Shown piece by piece: positions 1-7,938 of a DNA stretch of 64,000 nt. The stretch covers positions 4,154,001 to 4,218,000 of the forward strand of contig NZ_JAUSQU010000001.1 in the NCBI RefSeq assembly GCF_030811455.1. The letters run 5' to 3'. Positions within the stretch are counted from its first letter, which is position 1, and every line of letters starts with the position of its first letter. The notes below the pieces were generated by a model. It saw only the letters and a list, made by a program, of their open reading frames with translations, made no database searches and was not told the DNA's origin. The stretch is from Streptosporangium lutulentum (GTDB taxonomy: Bacteria > Actinomycetota > Actinomycetes > Streptosporangiales > Streptosporangiaceae). The translations under genes were made by a program, and so were the position numbers.

Positions 1-2
1 TC

Positions 3-260
3 GGGCTCTCGATCACCAGCAAGCTCGCCCCCCAGGCCTTCAGGAGCCAGATGCTGGGACTGTGGTTCATGTCCTTCGCCGTGGGCGACTCCGTGGGAGG
101 GCAGACCGGCCGGCTGAAGAACCACATGTCGGAGCCCGCGTACTTCCTCACCCTCGCGGTGATCTCCGTCGTGGCGTCCCTCGTGCTCCTCGCGTTCGCG
201 GGCAGGCTCCACGCGATGATGCGCGAGCACCGGGAGCCGAGCGCTCCGCCGTCCCCCTGA
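3..260 (+). CDS. POT-family peptide transporter, C-terminal end (partial)
   Basis: The frame is already open at the left window edge, so only the last 85 or so codons of a longer gene are visible. The segment MLGLWFMSFAVGDSVGGQ is typical of the last part of proton-dependent oligopeptide transporters (POT/PTR branch of the MFS), which import di- and tripeptides with protons. A final transmembrane helix follows (YFLTLAVISVVASLVLLAF) and the protein ends in a short basic, proline-rich cytoplasmic tail. The stop is TGA. The family call rests on this short stretch only; substrate and start cannot be judged. Confidence 0.7.
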   Translation, partial: GLSITSKLAPQAFRSQMLGLWFMSFAVGDSVGGQTGRLKNHMSEPAYFLTLAVISVVASLVLLAFAGRLHAMMREHREPSAPPSP

Positions 261-305
261 CACTCTGCAGAAAAACCCGTAAATCAGTCATGTGATGATT
301 TATCG

Positions 306-917
306 GTGCATCAAGTGCTTGATCTGGTCGGAATCTTTGTGTTCGCGCTCTCCGGCGCGCTCGTCGGCGTCCGCAGGAAACTGGATGTGGTGGGCATGGC
401 CGTACTGGCGGAGATGACGGCCCTGGGCGGTGGGATCCTGCGCGACCTGATCCTGAACGTACGGCCCGCGGCCTTCTCCAGCGTCGGCTACGTGCTCGTC
501 CCGGTCGTCGCCACCGCGATCGTCTTCTTCTGGCATCCGCACGTGCAGCGGTTGATGCCGGCGGTGGACGTGCTCGACGCGGCGGGCCTCGGCCTGTTCT
601 GCGCGGTCGGCACGGAGAAGGCGATGAGCTACGGCCTCAGCCCGCTGCACGCGGCCCTGCTCGGAATCACCTCCGCGGTCGGCGGCGGCATCCTGCGCGA
701 CGTCCTCGCCGGGCAGGTCCCCACCCTGCTGTACGACCGCCAGCTCTACGCGGTGCCCGCCATGCTCGGCTCGGCGCTCATGGCCCTGCTCTACACCCTC
801 GACCTGCACGGGTGGCCGGCCACGCTGGCCGCCGCCGTGCTCGCCTTCGGCTTGCGCATCGCGGCCATGAGGCTGCGGTGGCGCGCACCGCTCGCCAGGG
901 GCGTGACGCCGGAGTAG
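306..917 (+). CDS. TRIC/UPF0126-family membrane channel
   Basis: A 203-residue integral membrane protein with about seven hydrophobic segments. It has the internal duplication typical of the UPF0126/YicG family, the bacterial relatives of TRIC cation channels: the motif GGGILRD occurs in both halves (ALGGGILRDLI near residue 43 and AVGGGILRDVL near residue 127). Family members form trimers that conduct monovalent cations; some have been linked to glycine uptake, so the substrate here is open. The start is a GTG with no clear Shine-Dalgarno sequence. The last codons and the stop are duplicated just downstream (see the repeat entry). The gene converges with the MocR regulator. Confidence 0.85.
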   Translation: MHQVLDLVGIFVFALSGALVGVRRKLDVVGMAVLAEMTALGGGILRDLILNVRPAAFSSVGYVLVPVVATAIVFFWHPHVQRLMPAVDVLDAAGLGLFCAVGTEKAMSYGLSPLHAALLGITSAVGGGILRDVLAGQVPTLLYDRQLYAVPAMLGSALMALLYTLDLHGWPATLAAAVLAFGLRIAAMRLRWRAPLARGVTPE

Positions 918-956
918 GCGCGCACACCGCTCGCCAGGGGCATGACGCCCGAGTAG
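881..956 (+). repeat. Tandem duplication of the channel gene's 3' end
   Basis: Bases 881-917 (the last codons and TAG stop of the channel gene) are followed at once by a near-identical copy at 918-956, including a second GAGTAG. Both copies share CACCGCTCGCCAGGGGC and ACGCC(G/C)GAGTAGGCGCGC. The copies differ by a 2-nt insertion and point changes. Because the stop lies in the first copy, the second is untranslated. Confidence 0.8.
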
Positions 957-984
957 GCGCGCGCCCCGTCGCAGGCCGGGTCGG

Positions 985-1023
985 AGGGCAGGGTCAGAGG
1001 GCAGGGTCAGAGGGCAGGGGTGA
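985..1023. repeat. 13-bp tandem repeat at the MocR gene 3' end
   Basis: Three copies of AGGGCAGGGTCAG (985-997, 998-1010, and a degenerate one at 1011-1023). The stop codon of the MocR gene (complement of 1007-1009) lies within the array. Because 13 is not a multiple of three, copy-number change in the copies upstream of the stop would alter the reading frame at the extreme C-terminus. Confidence 0.8.
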
Positions 1024-2440
1024 GCGGCTGGGCGGGACGGGCCCCGTACGCCCCCCTGACCCTCGCCTCGGCGATGCGGTCCACCGCCTCGGCGAGGACC
1101 TGCGGCGACTGGGTGAAGGGCAGGCGGAGCCGGCCCTCCAGCGTGCCGTCCGCGCCGAACCAGGGGCCGGGGGCGAGCCGCACGCCGTGGCAGCTCGCCG
1201 CGTCGGTGAGCGCGGTGGCGGACGGGCTCTCCAGCCGCACCCAGAGCGAGCCTCCGCCCTTCGGCACGGCGAACCCCCAGTCGGGCATGCGCGCCCTCAG
1301 GGCGGCCACCAGGGCGTCCCTGGAGGCGCCGTGGGTCCTGCGGCGCTCGGCCCTGGCGTCCTCGATGTCCTCGAACAGCCTGGTCACGACCAGTTGCTCG
1401 AAGAGCGGGCTGGCGATGTCCACGGCCGCGCGGAGCACGGCCAGGCGGCGGACCATGGCGGCGGTGGTGCGGATCCAGCCGATGCGCAGCCCGCCCCACC
1501 ACAGCTTGGACGCCGACCCGATGCTGATCACCCGCCCGTCGGTGTCGAACGCGGCCAGCGGCGCGGTGTCGGGCACCTCGTCGATCGCGAGCTCTCTCCA
1601 GGTCTCGTCCACCAGCAGGGTGGTGCCGTACCGCCTGGCCGCGCCGACCACGCCCGCGCGCGTGGCGTCGTCCATCAGGTGCCCGGTGGGGTTCTGGAAG
1701 TCGGGGATCAGGTAGGCGAGGCGGGCGGCCGACTGGCGCATCGCGGAGGTGAGCAGTTCGAGGTCCCAGCCGCCGTCGGGGATGCCGACCGGGATGATCC
1801 TGGCCCCGCGCAACCTGGCCAGGTCGACCGCGTGCGGGTAGGTGGGCGACTCCAGCACGATCGGGTCGCCCCGGGAGAGCAGCTCCGTGGTCACCAGGTG
1901 GATCGCCTGCTGGGCGCCCGTGGTGACCAGGATCTGCGCGGGCCGGGTGGCCAGGCCCTGCGCGGTGTAGCGGGCCGCGATCGCCTGGCGTAGCGGCGCG
2001 ATCCCGAGCGGGTCGTAGCCCATGCCGAGCGTGTAGCGGGGATACTGCTCGCCCGCGAAGGCGATCGCGGAGGGCAGCGTCGAGATCGCGAGCGGGGCGG
2101 CGGCGTGCAGGGGCAGCATCCCGTCGTCCCCGGAGGTGATCCACGGGTTGTTCGCACCCATCGAGGCGGCGTCGGGCAGCACGGTCCAGCTCCCGGCGCC
2201 CTGCCGGCTCTCCAGATATCCTTGCTCGCGGAGCAGGTCGTAGGCGGCGGTCACGGTGGTACGGCTGACGCCCAGCGCGTCGGCGAGGTGCCGCTCCGCC
2301 GGGACGCGCATCCGCGGGGACAGCCGCCCGTCGAGGAGCAGCGACCGCACCGCCTGGGCCAGGACCCTGTAGTACGGCCTGGCACCGGGGGCGATCGCCA
2401 CGAGACGCGCGAGCTGAGGTCCGCTCAGATGCCGATCCAT
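1007..2440 (-). CDS. MocR-type regulator (GntR HTH fused to class I aminotransferase fold)
   Basis: A 477-residue fusion. Residues about 1-80 are a GntR winged helix (SPRMRVPAERHLADALGVSRTTV). The rest is an aminotransferase fold with the PLP lysine in SASKLWWGGLRIGW and motifs FQNPTG and DETWRELA. MocR proteins bind PLP and usually regulate a divergent neighbour; here the neighbour encodes a YczE-like membrane protein, the arrangement of the yczR-yczE pair. I chose ATG 2440 over the upstream GTG 2449 because TATAGT (complement of 2448-2453) overlaps that GTG and stands 7 nt before the ATG, which fits a leaderless transcript. The ligand is not predictable from sequence. Confidence 0.85.
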   Translation of the reverse strand: MDRHLSGPQLARLVAIAPGARPYYRVLAQAVRSLLLDGRLSPRMRVPAERHLADALGVSRTTVTAAYDLLREQGYLESRQGAGSWTVLPDAASMGANNPWITSGDDGMLPLHAAAPLAISTLPSAIAFAGEQYPRYTLGMGYDPLGIAPLRQAIAARYTAQGLATRPAQILVTTGAQQAIHLVTTELLSRGDPIVLESPTYPHAVDLARLRGARIIPVGIPDGGWDLELLTSAMRQSAARLAYLIPDFQNPTGHLMDDATRAGVVGAARRYGTTLLVDETWRELAIDEVPDTAPLAAFDTDGRVISIGSASKLWWGGLRIGWIRTTAAMVRRLAVLRAAVDIASPLFEQLVVTRLFEDIEDARAERRRTHGASRDALVAALRARMPDWGFAVPKGGGSLWVRLESPSATALTDAASCHGVRLAPGPWFGADGTLEGRLRLPFTQSPQVLAEAVDRIAEARVRGAYGARPAQPLTPAL

Positions 2441-2515
2441 GCGGACCACTATAAAGCCACTTCTCCTGATTGGCCCTTTTTCTTGGCAGCGGTGGCCTGG
2501 AGAATCAGGGCCACT
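2441..2515. promoter_or_regulatory. Divergent MocR/YczE promoter region
   Basis: This 75-bp gap carries a -10 box TATAGT for the regulator (complement of 2448-2453). It also carries related blocks CTCCTGATTGGCCC (about 2463-2476) and GGAGAATCAGGGCCAC (about 2499-2514), which share GGCC and CTGATT/AATCAG elements in opposite orientation. Such paired GGCC-containing sites fit MocR dimer binding between divergent genes. I see no convincing -35/-10 pair for the plus-strand gene, so it may depend on activation. Confidence 0.5.
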
Positions 2516-3121
2516 ATGAGTGAACTTTCCCTTCCGCTCCCCGACTCCCTCCCCAACCGGCTCCTACGCCTGTACTCGGGCCTGGCGCTCTACGGCGTCG
2601 GTGTCGGCCTGCAGATCGAGTCGCATCTCGGCGGCAGCCCCTGGGACGTGTTCCACCAGGGCCTCTCCATCCACCTGGGCCTGTCGATCGGCACCTGGAT
2701 CATCCTGGTGGGCGCCCTGGTCATGCTGCTGTGGATCCCGCTGAGGCAGAGGCCGGGCGTGGGCACCATCAGCAACGTCGTCTTCCTCGGACTGTTCGCC
2801 GACGCGGCCATCTGGCTGATCCCGACCCCCGATCCCCTGGTCGCCCGCTGGGCCTACCTGCTGCTCGGCGTCACCGCCACCGGCGCGGCGACCGGCCTCT
2901 ACATCGGCGCGGGCCTCGGCCCCGGCCCGCGCGACGGGCTGATGACCGGCCTCAACCGCCTCGGCCTGTCCATCCGCTCGGCCCGCACCGTCATCGAGGT
3001 CACGGTTCTGGCCGCCGGCTGGCTGCTCGGCGGCACCGTCGGCGCCGGCACCCTGGTCTTCGCCCTCGCCATCGGGTACCTGACCCAGTTCTTCATGCCG
3101 AGGATGCGCCCCAAGGGCTGA
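2516..3121 (+). CDS. YczE/YitT-like integral membrane protein
   Basis: A 201-residue protein with five or six transmembrane segments. It shows the YczE signature GVGLQIESHLGGSPWDVFHQGLS near residues 31-53 and the paired IGAGLGPGPRDGLMTGL motif near 129-145. The family is often encoded beside a MocR-type regulator, and that is the case here, in divergent orientation with a 75-bp shared promoter region. Function is not firmly known; a membrane transport role connected to the regulator's ligand is the usual inference. ATG 2516 is chosen because it lies just after the regulatory gap and starts a soluble N-terminus directly followed by the first helix. Confidence 0.8.
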   Translation: MSELSLPLPDSLPNRLLRLYSGLALYGVGVGLQIESHLGGSPWDVFHQGLSIHLGLSIGTWIILVGALVMLLWIPLRQRPGVGTISNVVFLGLFADAAIWLIPTPDPLVARWAYLLLGVTATGAATGLYIGAGLGPGPRDGLMTGLNRLGLSIRSARTVIEVTVLAAGWLLGGTVGAGTLVFALAIGYLTQFFMPRMRPKG

Positions 3122-3165
3122 CTTCCGGCCGCCGGCAGGGCTGTGAAGGCGTTAGCGTCGAGCAC

Positions 3166-4926
3166 ATGTGGATTGAGGATTACGCTCTCATCGGCGACAT
3201 GCAGTCGGCCGCCCTTGTCGGGCGCAACGGCTCCATCGACTGGCTCTGCCTGCCGCGGTTCGACTCGCCGTCGTGTTTCGGGGCTCTGCTGGGCGACAAG
3301 AACAACGGGCAGTGGTGGCTCGGTCCCGCCGACGCCGAGCGGCCCAAGGCCACCCGGCGGCACTACAAGGGCGAATCCCTGATCCTCACGAGCGAGTGGG
3401 ACACCCCGGGCGGCACGGTCCGCGTGACCGACTTCATGCCCACCCGGCACGACAACCCCGACCTGGTCAGGATCGTGGAGGGCGTGTCGGGAGAGGTGGA
3501 GATGGCCACCGAGATCCGCATCCGCTTCGACTACGGCCGCATCGTGCCGTGGGTGCGCCGCACCGACGGCCTGCTGCAGGCCGTCGGCGGCCCCGACTCG
3601 GTGTGGCTGCACTCCCCCGTCCCGTTGCGCGGCGGCGACTACGCCCACAAGGCGAGGTTCAAGGTCTCCGCCGGCGACCGGCTGGCGTTCATCTTCACCT
3701 GGCACCCCTCGCACGAGTCCAAGCCGGTCGAGATCGACCCGTACGACCAGCTGGCCGAGACCGAGTCGCTGTGGGCCGAATGGGTCGCGCAGTGCACCTA
3801 CCAGGGGCCGTGGCGTGAGGCCGTGGTCCGCTCCCTCATCACGCTCAAGGCGCTCACCTACAAGCCCACCGGCGGCATCGTCGCCGCCCCCACGACGTCG
3901 CTGCCCGAGGACATCGGCGGGGTCCGCAACTGGGACTACCGCTTCTGCTGGCTGCGCGACGCCACCATGACGCTGGAGGCCCTCATCGGGGCCGGATACC
4001 TGGACGAGGCCCGCTCCTGGCGCGCGTGGCTGCTCCGGGCGATCGCGGGCCGCGCCCAGGACCTGCAGATCATGTACAGCGTGTCCGGGGAGCGCCGGCT
4101 GCCGGAGCTGGAGCTCGACTGGCTGCCCGGCTACGAGGGCTCCCGGCCGGTCCGCGTCGGCAACGCCGCGGTCGACCAGCTCCAGCTGGACGTCTACGGC
4201 GAGGTGATGAACTCCCTCCATCTGTCGCGCGCCTCCGGCCTGGAGCCCGACGCCCGCGCCTGGACCATCCAGCGGGAGCTGATGGACTTCGTGGAGGCGC
4301 ACTGGGACGAGCCCGACGAGGGCCTGTGGGAGGTCCGCGGCCCCCGCCGCCACTTCACCCACTCCAAGGTGATGTGCTGGGTCGCCCTCGACCGGGCCAT
4401 CAGGCAGGTGGAGGAGTTCGGCCGGAGCGGCCCCATCGGGCGCTGGAAGGCGCTGCGCGACCACATCCACGCCGAGGTCTGCCACAAGGGCTTCGACCTG
4501 GCGCGCGGGACCTTCACCCAGTCGTACGGCTCGCACGAGCTGGACGCGGCCCTGCTGCTGATCCCGATCGTCGGCTTCCTGCCGCCGGAGGACCCGCGCG
4601 TGATCGGCACGATCGAGGCGATCCAGCGCGAGCTGATGGCCGACGGTTTCGTGCTGCGCTACCCGGTGGCCGACGACAACGACGTGGACGGCCTGCCGGG
4701 CGGCGAGGGCGCGTTCCTCGCGTGCAGTTTCTGGCTGGCCGAGGCCCTGGCCATGATCGGCCGCAAGGAGGAGGCCGTCGCGCTGTTCGAGCGCCTGCTG
4801 TCCCTGCGCAACGACGTCGGCCTGCTCGCCGAGGAGTACGACGTCCGCTACGGCCGCATGGTCGGCAACTTCCCCCAGGCCTTCAGCCACGTCCCGCTGA
4901 TCCACGCGGCCCGCGCGCTCAGCTGA
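3166..4926 (+). CDS. Glycoside hydrolase family 15 protein (trehalase/glucoamylase-like)
   Basis: A 586-residue cytoplasmic protein with no signal peptide. The start MWIEDYALIGDMQSAALVGR and the block DWLCLPRFDSPSCFGALLG are typical of bacterial GH15 proteins. The catalytic (alpha/alpha)6 barrel follows, with EDIGGVRNWDYRFCWLRDA near residues 246-264 and a later GGEGAFLACSFWLAEAL block. GH15 enzymes hydrolyse alpha-glucosidic bonds with inversion; the mycobacterial relatives include an experimentally studied trehalase, so trehalose is a reasonable but unproven substrate. ATG 3166 is the only plausible start. No Shine-Dalgarno is visible, and GTTAGCGT lies shortly upstream as a possible -10. 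Confidence 0.85.
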   Translation: MWIEDYALIGDMQSAALVGRNGSIDWLCLPRFDSPSCFGALLGDKNNGQWWLGPADAERPKATRRHYKGESLILTSEWDTPGGTVRVTDFMPTRHDNPDLVRIVEGVSGEVEMATEIRIRFDYGRIVPWVRRTDGLLQAVGGPDSVWLHSPVPLRGGDYAHKARFKVSAGDRLAFIFTWHPSHESKPVEIDPYDQLAETESLWAEWVAQCTYQGPWREAVVRSLITLKALTYKPTGGIVAAPTTSLPEDIGGVRNWDYRFCWLRDATMTLEALIGAGYLDEARSWRAWLLRAIAGRAQDLQIMYSVSGERRLPELELDWLPGYEGSRPVRVGNAAVDQLQLDVYGEVMNSLHLSRASGLEPDARAWTIQRELMDFVEAHWDEPDEGLWEVRGPRRHFTHSKVMCWVALDRAIRQVEEFGRSGPIGRWKALRDHIHAEVCHKGFDLARGTFTQSYGSHELDAALLLIPIVGFLPPEDPRVIGTIEAIQRELMADGFVLRYPVADDNDVDGLPGGEGAFLACSFWLAEALAMIGRKEEAVALFERLLSLRNDVGLLAEEYDVRYGRMVGNFPQAFSHVPLIHAARALS

Positions 4927-5021
4927 GCCGGCGCCCCTCCCGGAGCTCCCCGGCGGCGAAGGCCACGGCCGCGGCGGCGGTCACGGGACCCGGATCGGCC
5001 ACAGGGTCTCCGGCCTCGCCG

Positions 5022-5963
5022 TCAGTCGTCGGCGCTCTCTCCGTCGGGACGGGTCGCCAGGGCCGCGAGGACCCGGGCGAACTCCGGCGGCGGGGCCACC
5101 ACCAACCGGGTCTGGCCGTCCTGGTTGACCAGGTCGGACCGAATCAGCCTGAGCCGCCCGTCATGCCACCAGTAGACCTGGGAGCTGAGCGCCCCGGCGC
5201 CCACGCCCAGGTCGAACTCCCGCTGGGCGAACAGCCGCAGCCGCTCGATCGCGCGGACCACGCCGATGCTCTCGACCGGGTGGACGATCAGCGTCGCGGG
5301 GTCGGGCAGCGCGACGAGCACCCCGTCGGAGGGAACGGGCAGGTAGTCGCCCAGATGACGCAGGTGGGCCGCGGCGCTGGCGGTGGGGCCGCTCAGCCGC
5401 CGGATCGCCACCCCGCCGAGGTCGCCCTCGGTGACCGAGAGCCGCTCGTCCTGGCGGACGTTCTCCAGGGCCAGGTCCAGCGCCTGGGCCGCGGTGATCG
5501 GCCAGCAGCCGGCCTCCTCGGGACGGACCGGGCGCCCGGTCTCCCCGTACTTGATGATGAGCACCTCGACCAGGTCGGCGGTGAGGTGACGGCCGACCAC
5601 GTGGGCCGAGCCCAGATCCTCGTCGAGCTGGATCCGGGTTCGCAGCAGGGAGTGGACCTGACTCAGGTCGCACGCGTCGAGTGGTTCGTCGGCCGCGTCC
5701 AGCGTGTGGGACAGGTGCTCGGAGACGAGCATCGGCCAGTCCTCCCGCGAGCGCCGTCGCGCCTCGGCCCGGAGTCCGGCCAGCCGCACGACGACGGTGC
5801 GGGGCCCGGAGAGTGTCAGCGTGCCATCGTTGTCAGGCGCGAAGGAGCAGGTGTAGCCGAGGTTGTCGGCGACCAGCGCGAGCAGGGAATCGAGATCCAC
5901 TTCTTCGACCGGACGCGGGGGCGTCTCGGCCCGCCGGTTACGATGCCGCCGGAACAGCCTCAC
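5022..5963 (-). CDS. Conserved hypothetical protein
   Basis: A 313-residue soluble protein that I do not assign to a family with confidence. It begins with a basic tail (MRLFRRHRNRR), then an alpha/beta-looking sequence with short segments such as DLDSLLALVADNLGYTCSF, a central region around HVVGRHLTADLVEVLIIKYGE, and a C-terminal VYWWHDGRLRLIRSDLVN. The middle loosely resembles DUF1444-type proteins (two similar alpha/beta halves), but the match is weak. There is no signal peptide, membrane helix or metal-binding motif. It lies 27 bp from the LD-carboxypeptidase stop, on the same strand and downstream of it, so the two may be cotranscribed. Confidence 0.6.
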   Translation of the reverse strand: MRLFRRHRNRRAETPPRPVEEVDLDSLLALVADNLGYTCSFAPDNDGTLTLSGPRTVVVRLAGLRAEARRRSREDWPMLVSEHLSHTLDAADEPLDACDLSQVHSLLRTRIQLDEDLGSAHVVGRHLTADLVEVLIIKYGETGRPVRPEEAGCWPITAAQALDLALENVRQDERLSVTEGDLGGVAIRRLSGPTASAAAHLRHLGDYLPVPSDGVLVALPDPATLIVHPVESIGVVRAIERLRLFAQREFDLGVGAGALSSQVYWWHDGRLRLIRSDLVNQDGQTRLVVAPPPEFARVLAALATRPDGESADD

Positions 5964-5990
5964 TCGTGCGTCCCTTCTGCCGGATTCCTC

Positions 5991-6950
5991 CTATATTCGC
6001 AACCAGCCTGCCGTGGAGGAGCCGCGGATGGAGTAGGCTAAAGAGCACGATTTCGTATCAATAGCACCAAGTGCACCTAGAAACACACTGGACTGTGGTG
6101 AGCCGTGCCCTACGGGAAGCCCCGCGATCACGGGCACCCCGAGCGGCGCGAGCAGTTCCTCCAGCACGGGGTAGGGATCGCCGCAGTCGACCCAGGAGCC
6201 CAGGACGAATCCCGCGGCCCCGTCCAGTGACCCCGTCCGGAGCAGCTGGGTGAGCATCCGGTCGATCCGGTACGGCTCCTCGCCGACGTCCTCCAGCAGC
6301 ACGATCCGCCCCCGCGCGACCATCGCGTACGGCGTGCCGCAGAGCGCGGCCAGCAGGCTGAGGTTGCCGCCGGTGACCGGGGCGGCGACCTCGCCCGGAA
6401 CGATCACCCGGTCGCCGGTGATCGGCGACGGGTCTCCGGTCAGGGCGGCCGTGAAGTGCTCGAAGGTGCGGGGCTCGGGACCGGTGGGGTCGCCGAGCGT
6501 GGCACTGGCCGGCATCGGGCCGAACAGGGAGACGAGGCCCAGCTCGACGGCGAACGCCCGGTGCAGGGCGGTGACGTCGCTGGAACCGACCAGCGTCTTG
6601 GGCCCGGCCGCCCGCAGCGCGTCCCAGTCGAGCAGGTCCAGGATCCGGGTGGCACCGTAACCGCCCCGGGCGCAGAACACCGCGGTCACCTCGGGGTCGC
6701 ACCAGGCGTCGCTCAGGTCGGCGGCCCTGACCGCGTCGGATCCGGCCAGGTAGCGGTCCCTGTCGAAGATGTGGGCGCCGGTGAGGACCTTCAGGCCCAG
6801 GCCCTCCAGGGCGCGGACTCCGCGCGCCAGCCGCTCGGGGTCGACGGGCCCGCAGGGGGCCACCACCGCCACCGTGTCGCCGGGGCGCAACGGAGGCGGG
6901 ACAATGGCACCGTCTGCCGGGCCCGGGATGGACACGGGCGGTTCGTTCAC
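5991..6950 (-). CDS. LD-carboxypeptidase, peptidase family S66
   Basis: A 319-residue cytosolic serine peptidase of the LdcA type, which removes the terminal D-alanine from tetrapeptides during murein recycling. The nucleophile motif is GSSDVTALH, the catalytic glutamate lies in LLEDVGEEPYRIDRM, and the histidine is in GLPVGHGSPQ. The N-terminal core RPGDTVAVVAPCGPVD is also typical. The start is GTG 6950 and the divergent sulfotransferase begins 30 bp away. The last 40 or so codons (about 5991-6105) are much richer in A+T than the rest and include a TTA leucine codon (codon 304), unusual for such a genome and possibly bldA-dependent. The end of the protein still aligns with the family. Confidence 0.85.
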   Translation of the reverse strand: MNEPPVSIPGPADGAIVPPPLRPGDTVAVVAPCGPVDPERLARGVRALEGLGLKVLTGAHIFDRDRYLAGSDAVRAADLSDAWCDPEVTAVFCARGGYGATRILDLLDWDALRAAGPKTLVGSSDVTALHRAFAVELGLVSLFGPMPASATLGDPTGPEPRTFEHFTAALTGDPSPITGDRVIVPGEVAAPVTGGNLSLLAALCGTPYAMVARGRIVLLEDVGEEPYRIDRMLTQLLRTGSLDGAAGFVLGSWVDCGDPYPVLEELLAPLGVPVIAGLPVGHGSPQSSVFLGALGAIDTKSCSLAYSIRGSSTAGWLRI

Positions 6951-6980
6951 TCCCCAAACGGTGCCACACTGAGCTCACAT

Positions 6981-7871
6981 ATGCGACCTGCGCCTCACAT
7001 CCTGGTGGTCAACGGCATCAAAGTCCGCCAGCCGGTGTTCGTTCTCGCCGCCCCCCAATCAGGCGCGGACCTGCTGGGCCGCGCCCTGAAGCGCTCCCCC
7101 GGCTTCCACGTCACGATGGGGCGCTCGGCGGTGGCCCACGTCGTCTACGCCTTCGCCCGGCGCCCCTCCATCGCCGGCAGGGGCATGGGCGCCACCCGGG
7201 TGCTCCGCGACGCCATGGCCGAGGCGTGGCAGATCGTGCCCGGCGCGTGCCGGGAATGCTCGCAGTCCTGCCGCGAGGCGGGGGGCGTGACCGGAGCGGG
7301 GCCCTGCGTGGCCTCGAACACGGTGGCCCGGTTCGGCGACGCCAGCCCCGACCTGCTCTACAGCGCCTCGGTGCTGCTGCAGGCCTTCCCCGACGCCCGT
7401 TTCGTCCAGCTCATCAGGGACGGCCGCGACGTGGTCGCCGACATGCTGGCCGACCCCGCCTCCCTGGCGTGGTTCAAGCCGGTCATGCTGAGCGACGAGA
7501 CCGAGTTCCCCAACCCGTTCCTGGGCCTCAACTCCGGCGAGCACAGCGACCGCTGGAAGGCGATGCCCACGGCGGGCAAGTGCGCGCTGCGCTGGCGCAG
7601 CGCGGTCCGGCTGTCGGCCACGCTCCACCACGAGCTGCCCCGCGAGCAACTGCTGACCCTGCGCTACGAGGACCTGGTCTCCTCCCCCGCCGACGCCGCC
7701 GAGGGACTCTCCACCTTCCTGGGAACACGCGTCTCCAAGGTCGCCCTGTACGGCCGGAGCGTGCCGAAGGCCGGCGCCTGGCGCACCCGGCTGCGCGGCG
7801 AGGACGCCGAGCTGGTGGGGAAGGTCGCCCGCGAGGAGCTCCTGCGCCTCGGATACGTCTCGGCCTCCTGA
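6981..7871 (+). CDS. Sulfotransferase family protein
   Basis: A 296-residue cytosolic protein of the sulfotransferase fold, expected to move sulfate from PAPS to an alcohol or amine acceptor. The 5'-phosphosulfate loop is the segment VFVLAAPQSGADLLGRAL near residues 21-38, and the 3'-phosphate binding region is FVQLIRDGRDVVADML near residues 140-155. LTLRYEDLVSSP is the usual late motif. A cysteine-rich insert (CRECSQSCREAGG) near residues 86-98 could bind a metal or form disulfides. The start is ATG 6981, the first in frame after the divergent 30-bp gap. The acceptor is unknown; no biosynthetic genes flank it. Confidence 0.8.
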   Translation: MRPAPHILVVNGIKVRQPVFVLAAPQSGADLLGRALKRSPGFHVTMGRSAVAHVVYAFARRPSIAGRGMGATRVLRDAMAEAWQIVPGACRECSQSCREAGGVTGAGPCVASNTVARFGDASPDLLYSASVLLQAFPDARFVQLIRDGRDVVADMLADPASLAWFKPVMLSDETEFPNPFLGLNSGEHSDRWKAMPTAGKCALRWRSAVRLSATLHHELPREQLLTLRYEDLVSSPADAAEGLSTFLGTRVSKVALYGRSVPKAGAWRTRLRGEDAELVGKVAREELLRLGYVSAS

Positions 7872-7888
7872 CCGCGCCCGCCCCGCCG

Positions 7889-7920
7889 CCCCGGCGAGGA
7901 CCCCGGGGTCCTCGCCGGGG
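7889..7920. terminator. Bidirectional terminator hairpin
   Basis: A perfect 32-bp inverted repeat with no loop: CCCCGGCGAGGACCCC at 7889-7904 followed by its reverse complement at 7905-7920. It lies between the convergent sulfotransferase and ABC exporter genes, as expected for a shared terminator. No T-run follows on either side. Confidence 0.75.
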
Positions 7921-7938
7921 CGCGAACGGAACGCGGTG

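Noticed and set aside
300-2144. A 614-codon minus-strand frame covering the channel and MocR genes
   Set aside because: Arg/Ala/Gly/Pro-biased shadow; both overlapped genes have clear families.
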